Shown here in pieces: positions 4,794-6,536 of a stretch of 6,536 nt of DNA. This DNA is from Alphaproteobacteria bacterium MarineAlpha3_Bin3 (GTDB lineage: Bacteria; Pseudomonadota; Alphaproteobacteria; Rhodospirillales; Casp-alpha2). The notes under the pieces are model-generated. The model did no database searches. It saw only the letters and a program-made list of their open reading frames with translations, and was not told the DNA's origin. The stretch's first letter is position 1, and each line of letters opens with the position of its first letter. The stretch is taken from NCBI GenBank assembly GCA_002938075.1, contig PTLK01000116.1:1-6536 (forward strand). The letters run 5' to 3'. Both the position numbers and the translations under genes were made by a program.

Positions 4794-6076
4794 AATTAGC
4801 ATTAGCCGTGTTCATCGTCGCGGGGGTGCTTGCTTCTGCGCCGCCGGTGCAGGCGGTAACGCTGTCGGAATTGCTGGTCGACCTGGTCCAGAACCAAAAG
4901 CAGATCAAGGCCGCGGAGTCGGACCTGGAGGCGGCGGAGGAGCGGGCCGAGGCCGCCTGGGGCGGCTGGTATCCGACCTTCGATTTCACCGGCAACTGGG
5001 GCCGCGAGAAACAGAACAAGGCGACGGGCACCGCCGACACCGAGCAAGTGCCCCGCGAGGTCGATTTCACCATCACCCAGCAGATATGGGATTTCGGCTC
5101 CACCAACGCCGGGATCGACCGGTCGCGGCTTGAGGTGGCGCGCGCGCGGCTCAATCTGACGTCGGCCCGCCAAGCCCTGGTTCTGCAGGGGATCGAGGCC
5201 TATCTCAACATTATCCGGGCGAAAAAGGTGCTCGGCTTCGCCGAGGGCTCGGTCGCCAACATCCGCCGCCAGGCGGAGCTCGAAGATTCGCGCGTCCAGC
5301 GGGGCGGCGGCTTCACCACCGACGTGCTGCAGACCAAGACCCAGTTGGCCGGGGCCGAGGCCCGGCGCAACAACTTCGCCGGCGACCTCAGGAATGCCAT
5401 CAACACCTTCCGCCGCTTCTTCGGCAAGGACCCCGGCAAAATTGAGGATATGATCGAGCCCCGGGGGCCCTACGAGCTGCTGCCGAAGACGCTGGACGAG
5501 ATCATCCGGGTCGTGCACCAGGACAACCCCGCCCTGCGGGTCTCGAAGTTGGACGCCGATATCCTGCGCCAGACCATACGGCAGACCCGCGCCGACGAGC
5601 TGTTCCCCGTCCTCAACGCCATTGCCGAAACCAAGCGCAAAGAAGACGTCGGCGGCACTCTCGACCAGTCGACGGAACAGTTGTTCAAGGTCGAGTTGAA
5701 GTATTCGTTGAATTTGGGCCTGACCGAGCTCAACACCATCCGCGCCGCCAGTAAGGACCATCTGGCCTCCACTGACCGCTACATCGATGCCCGCGATTCG
5801 TTCGAGCAGCAGGCACGCAACACCTGGAGCAATTTAGAGCGCGACCAGCTGAACGCGGAATTTCTTAAGAACCAGGCCAATATCGCGGCCGAGTTCCTTG
5901 AGCTGGCCCGCCGCGAGCGCCAGCTCGGCGAGCGCTCGCTGATCGACGTGCTGGCCGGCGAGACGGCGCTGATCAACGCCAACTCGGACGCCACGGCGGT
6001 GGAAACGGACGTCTTGCTCAACGTTTTCCGCCTCCTCAACATCATGGGGCAGTTGGAAGCCGACGTCGTAAATTAA
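4775..6076 (+). CDS. TolC-family outer-membrane channel protein (type I secretion/efflux)
   Basis: The 433-residue protein should form the trimeric outer-membrane and periplasmic exit duct for a type I secretion or efflux system. Residues 1-27 are a signal peptide: Lys7, a hydrophobic core LALAVFIVAGVLA (8-20), and a VQA cleavage site at 27. Two repeats of the outer-membrane efflux fold are visible. The first (about 28-230) has long coiled helices, a YPTFDFTGNWG strand region near 65-75 and a QIWDFGS strand near 103-109. The second starts with ALRVSKLDADILRQTIRQT near 250 and continues through the long C-terminal helix with GERSLIDVLAGETALINA (385-402). The length fits the family. The start must be GTG 4775 or later because an in-frame TAA lies at 4763. 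Its ribosome-binding site is weak. The next gene downstream looks like a type I-secreted surface protein, suggesting its substrate (inference). No ABC transporter or membrane-fusion gene is present here. Confidence 0.92.
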   Translation: MWAFPIKLALAVFIVAGVLASAPPVQAVTLSELLVDLVQNQKQIKAAESDLEAAEERAEAAWGGWYPTFDFTGNWGREKQNKATGTADTEQVPREVDFTITQQIWDFGSTNAGIDRSRLEVARARLNLTSARQALVLQGIEAYLNIIRAKKVLGFAEGSVANIRRQAELEDSRVQRGGGFTTDVLQTKTQLAGAEARRNNFAGDLRNAINTFRRFFGKDPGKIEDMIEPRGPYELLPKTLDEIIRVVHQDNPALRVSKLDADILRQTIRQTRADELFPVLNAIAETKRKEDVGGTLDQSTEQLFKVELKYSLNLGLTELNTIRAASKDHLASTDRYIDARDSFEQQARNTWSNLERDQLNAEFLKNQANIAAEFLELARRERQLGERSLIDVLAGETALINANSDATAVETDVLLNVFRLLNIMGQLEADVVN

Positions 6077-6079
6077 ATT

Positions 6080-6127
6080 AAACCGGCCCTGGACGGCGGA
6101 TCGGGGCCTTCCCATAAGCGGTTTTTT
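6080..6127 (+). terminator. Candidate terminator after the TolC-family gene
   Basis: AAACCG (6080-6085) can pair with CGGTTT (6119-6124), with GCCC (6086-6089) and GGGC (6104-6107) extending the stem past an 11-nt bulge on the 3' side, and a run of six T follows at 6122-6127. The A-rich left and T-rich right flanks suit a rho-independent terminator, but the bulge makes it imperfect. Confidence 0.35.
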
Positions 6128-6318
6128 CAGGGGAAACGAAGGGATACGACAGGCAAACGCCGATGGAGACGCCGCATGGCGTCATTAGCGCATTCTTCAC
6201 CGGTTTCGCGGTAAAACTGGCAATGGACGCCGAAAAAAAATATACTATTCCGGACGTCGATAACAACAACACCCAAAGTCCTATTGGGGGGCGATTTTAA
6301 CGGGCCTTAGGAGCCGGG
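6128..6318. other. Intergenic control region before the surface-protein gene
   Basis: No convincing gene is present; frames here are short and lack ribosome-binding sites. It holds a perfect hairpin GACGCC-GCAT-GGCGTC (6168-6183) without a T-run, an A8 tract (6233-6240), the promoter candidate below, and AGGAG at 6309-6313 serving the downstream ATG. Confidence 0.6.
6217..6246 (+). promoter_or_regulatory. Candidate promoter for the surface-protein gene
   Basis: CTGGCA (6217-6222, 4/6 to -35) and TATACT (6241-6246, 5/6 to -10) are 18 bp apart, the same geometry as the candidate promoter of the TolC-family gene. The spacer ends in an A8 tract. The leader would be about 65 nt. Confidence 0.4.
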
Positions 6319-6536
6319 ATGTTCATTGAACCCCCAAAAGCGCCGGTTATCGGTCCTCAATCAACCGACGGCGAGATCGTGGAGCTTGCCCAGGCCGCGA
6401 CGGCCGGGGCTGAATCCATCGGTCAGATCACCGCCCTCCAGGGCACGGTCACCATCACCCGCACCGACGGCACCAAGGTCAAGGCCAGCGACGGCGCCCC
6501 CATCTTCCAGGGCGACGTGATCGAAACCGGGAGCGG
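6319..6536 (+). CDS. N-terminus of a FecR-like/retention-module-type surface protein, probably type I-secreted (partial)
   Basis: ATG 6319 is preceded by AGGAG with 5-nt spacing, and the frame stays open for 72 codons to the right edge. There is no signal peptide: the N-terminus is polar, with Pro at 5, 6, 9 and 13. Residues 33-72 resemble the small beta domain found at the N-terminus of large repetitive RTX/adhesin proteins and in FecR-like domains: IGQITALQGTVTITRTDG (34-51), a variable strand, then GAPIFQGDVIETGSG (59-73). In LapA-type adhesins an N-terminal module of this kind can hold the protein in the outer-membrane TolC-like pore. That is family knowledge, and retention is not shown here. 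Its position 242 bp downstream of a TolC-family gene on the same strand supports a substrate-and-exporter pairing. Expected features downstream, unseen, are repeats, calcium-binding nonapeptides and a C-terminal secretion signal. A periplasmic FecR-type sensor is less likely without a membrane segment. Confidence 0.75.
   Translation, partial: MFIEPPKAPVIGPQSTDGEIVELAQAATAGAESIGQITALQGTVTITRTDGTKVKASDGAPIFQGDVIETGS

Noticed and set aside
4802..5761. 319-codon minus-strand frame inside the TolC-family gene
   Set aside because: Antisense shadow; the plus-strand protein has a signal peptide and clear family motifs.
6168..6183. GACGCC-GCAT-GGCGTC hairpin as a terminator
   Set aside because: A perfect 6-bp stem, but no T-run follows on either strand; left as an unexplained hairpin within the intergenic entry.
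1..6536. CRISPR array, tRNA/rRNA genes, insertion sequences
   Set aside because: No regularly spaced long repeats, no cloverleaf or rRNA-like sequence, and no transposase motifs were seen on either strand by reading.

Overview
The window looks like a high-GC alphaproteobacterial chromosome segment, most likely Rhodospirillales-like. This rests on the protein families present (a MaeB-type malic enzyme with a phosphotransacetylase-like tail, an SpmA-like nucleoside-recognition protein, a TolC-family channel) and on strong G/C preference at third codon positions. The taxonomic call is inference; no rRNA or other marker gene is present.

Layout. (1) Bases 1-1586, minus strand: a cytosolic glycerophosphodiester phosphodiesterase (843-1586), followed 62 bp downstream by the 5' part of an SpmA-like membrane protein that runs off the left edge (1-780). 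(2) Bases 1587-1687: a short divergent control region holding a 12-bp tandem repeat. (3) Bases 1688-3967, plus strand: full-length NADP-type malic enzyme MaeB. (4) Bases 3968-4774: about 0.8 kb with two small unrecognised minus-strand genes (60 and 64 codons), each with a good ribosome-binding site and each preceded by an inverted-repeat structure, followed by an AT-rich promoter region. (5) Bases 4775-6076, plus strand: a TolC-family outer-membrane channel protein. (6) Bases 6077-6318: an intergenic control region. (7) Bases 6319-6536, plus strand: the start of a protein with an N-terminal FecR-like/retention-module-like domain and no signal peptide, as in very large type I-secreted surface proteins; it runs off the right edge.

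How the genes fit together. MaeB turns malate into pyruvate and NADPH and is probably sensed by acetyl-CoA. The phosphodiesterase recycles lipid head-group diesters to glycerol-3-phosphate. The TolC-like channel and the truncated surface protein look like the outer-membrane exit and the substrate of a type I secretion/adhesion system whose ABC transporter and membrane-fusion protein would lie outside the window.

The least explained part is 4053-4601. The 60-codon gene has an 11-bp inverted repeat whose 3' arm contains its start codon. Inside that is a duplicated 9-mer (one copy overlapping the Shine-Dalgarno) that competes for a single partner, which is the geometry of a translational RNA switch. 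The same gene carries three perfect 10-bp palindromes in 11-bp phase, and a nested hairpin sits just before the second small gene's ribosome-binding site. These are sequence observations; any regulatory role is inference.
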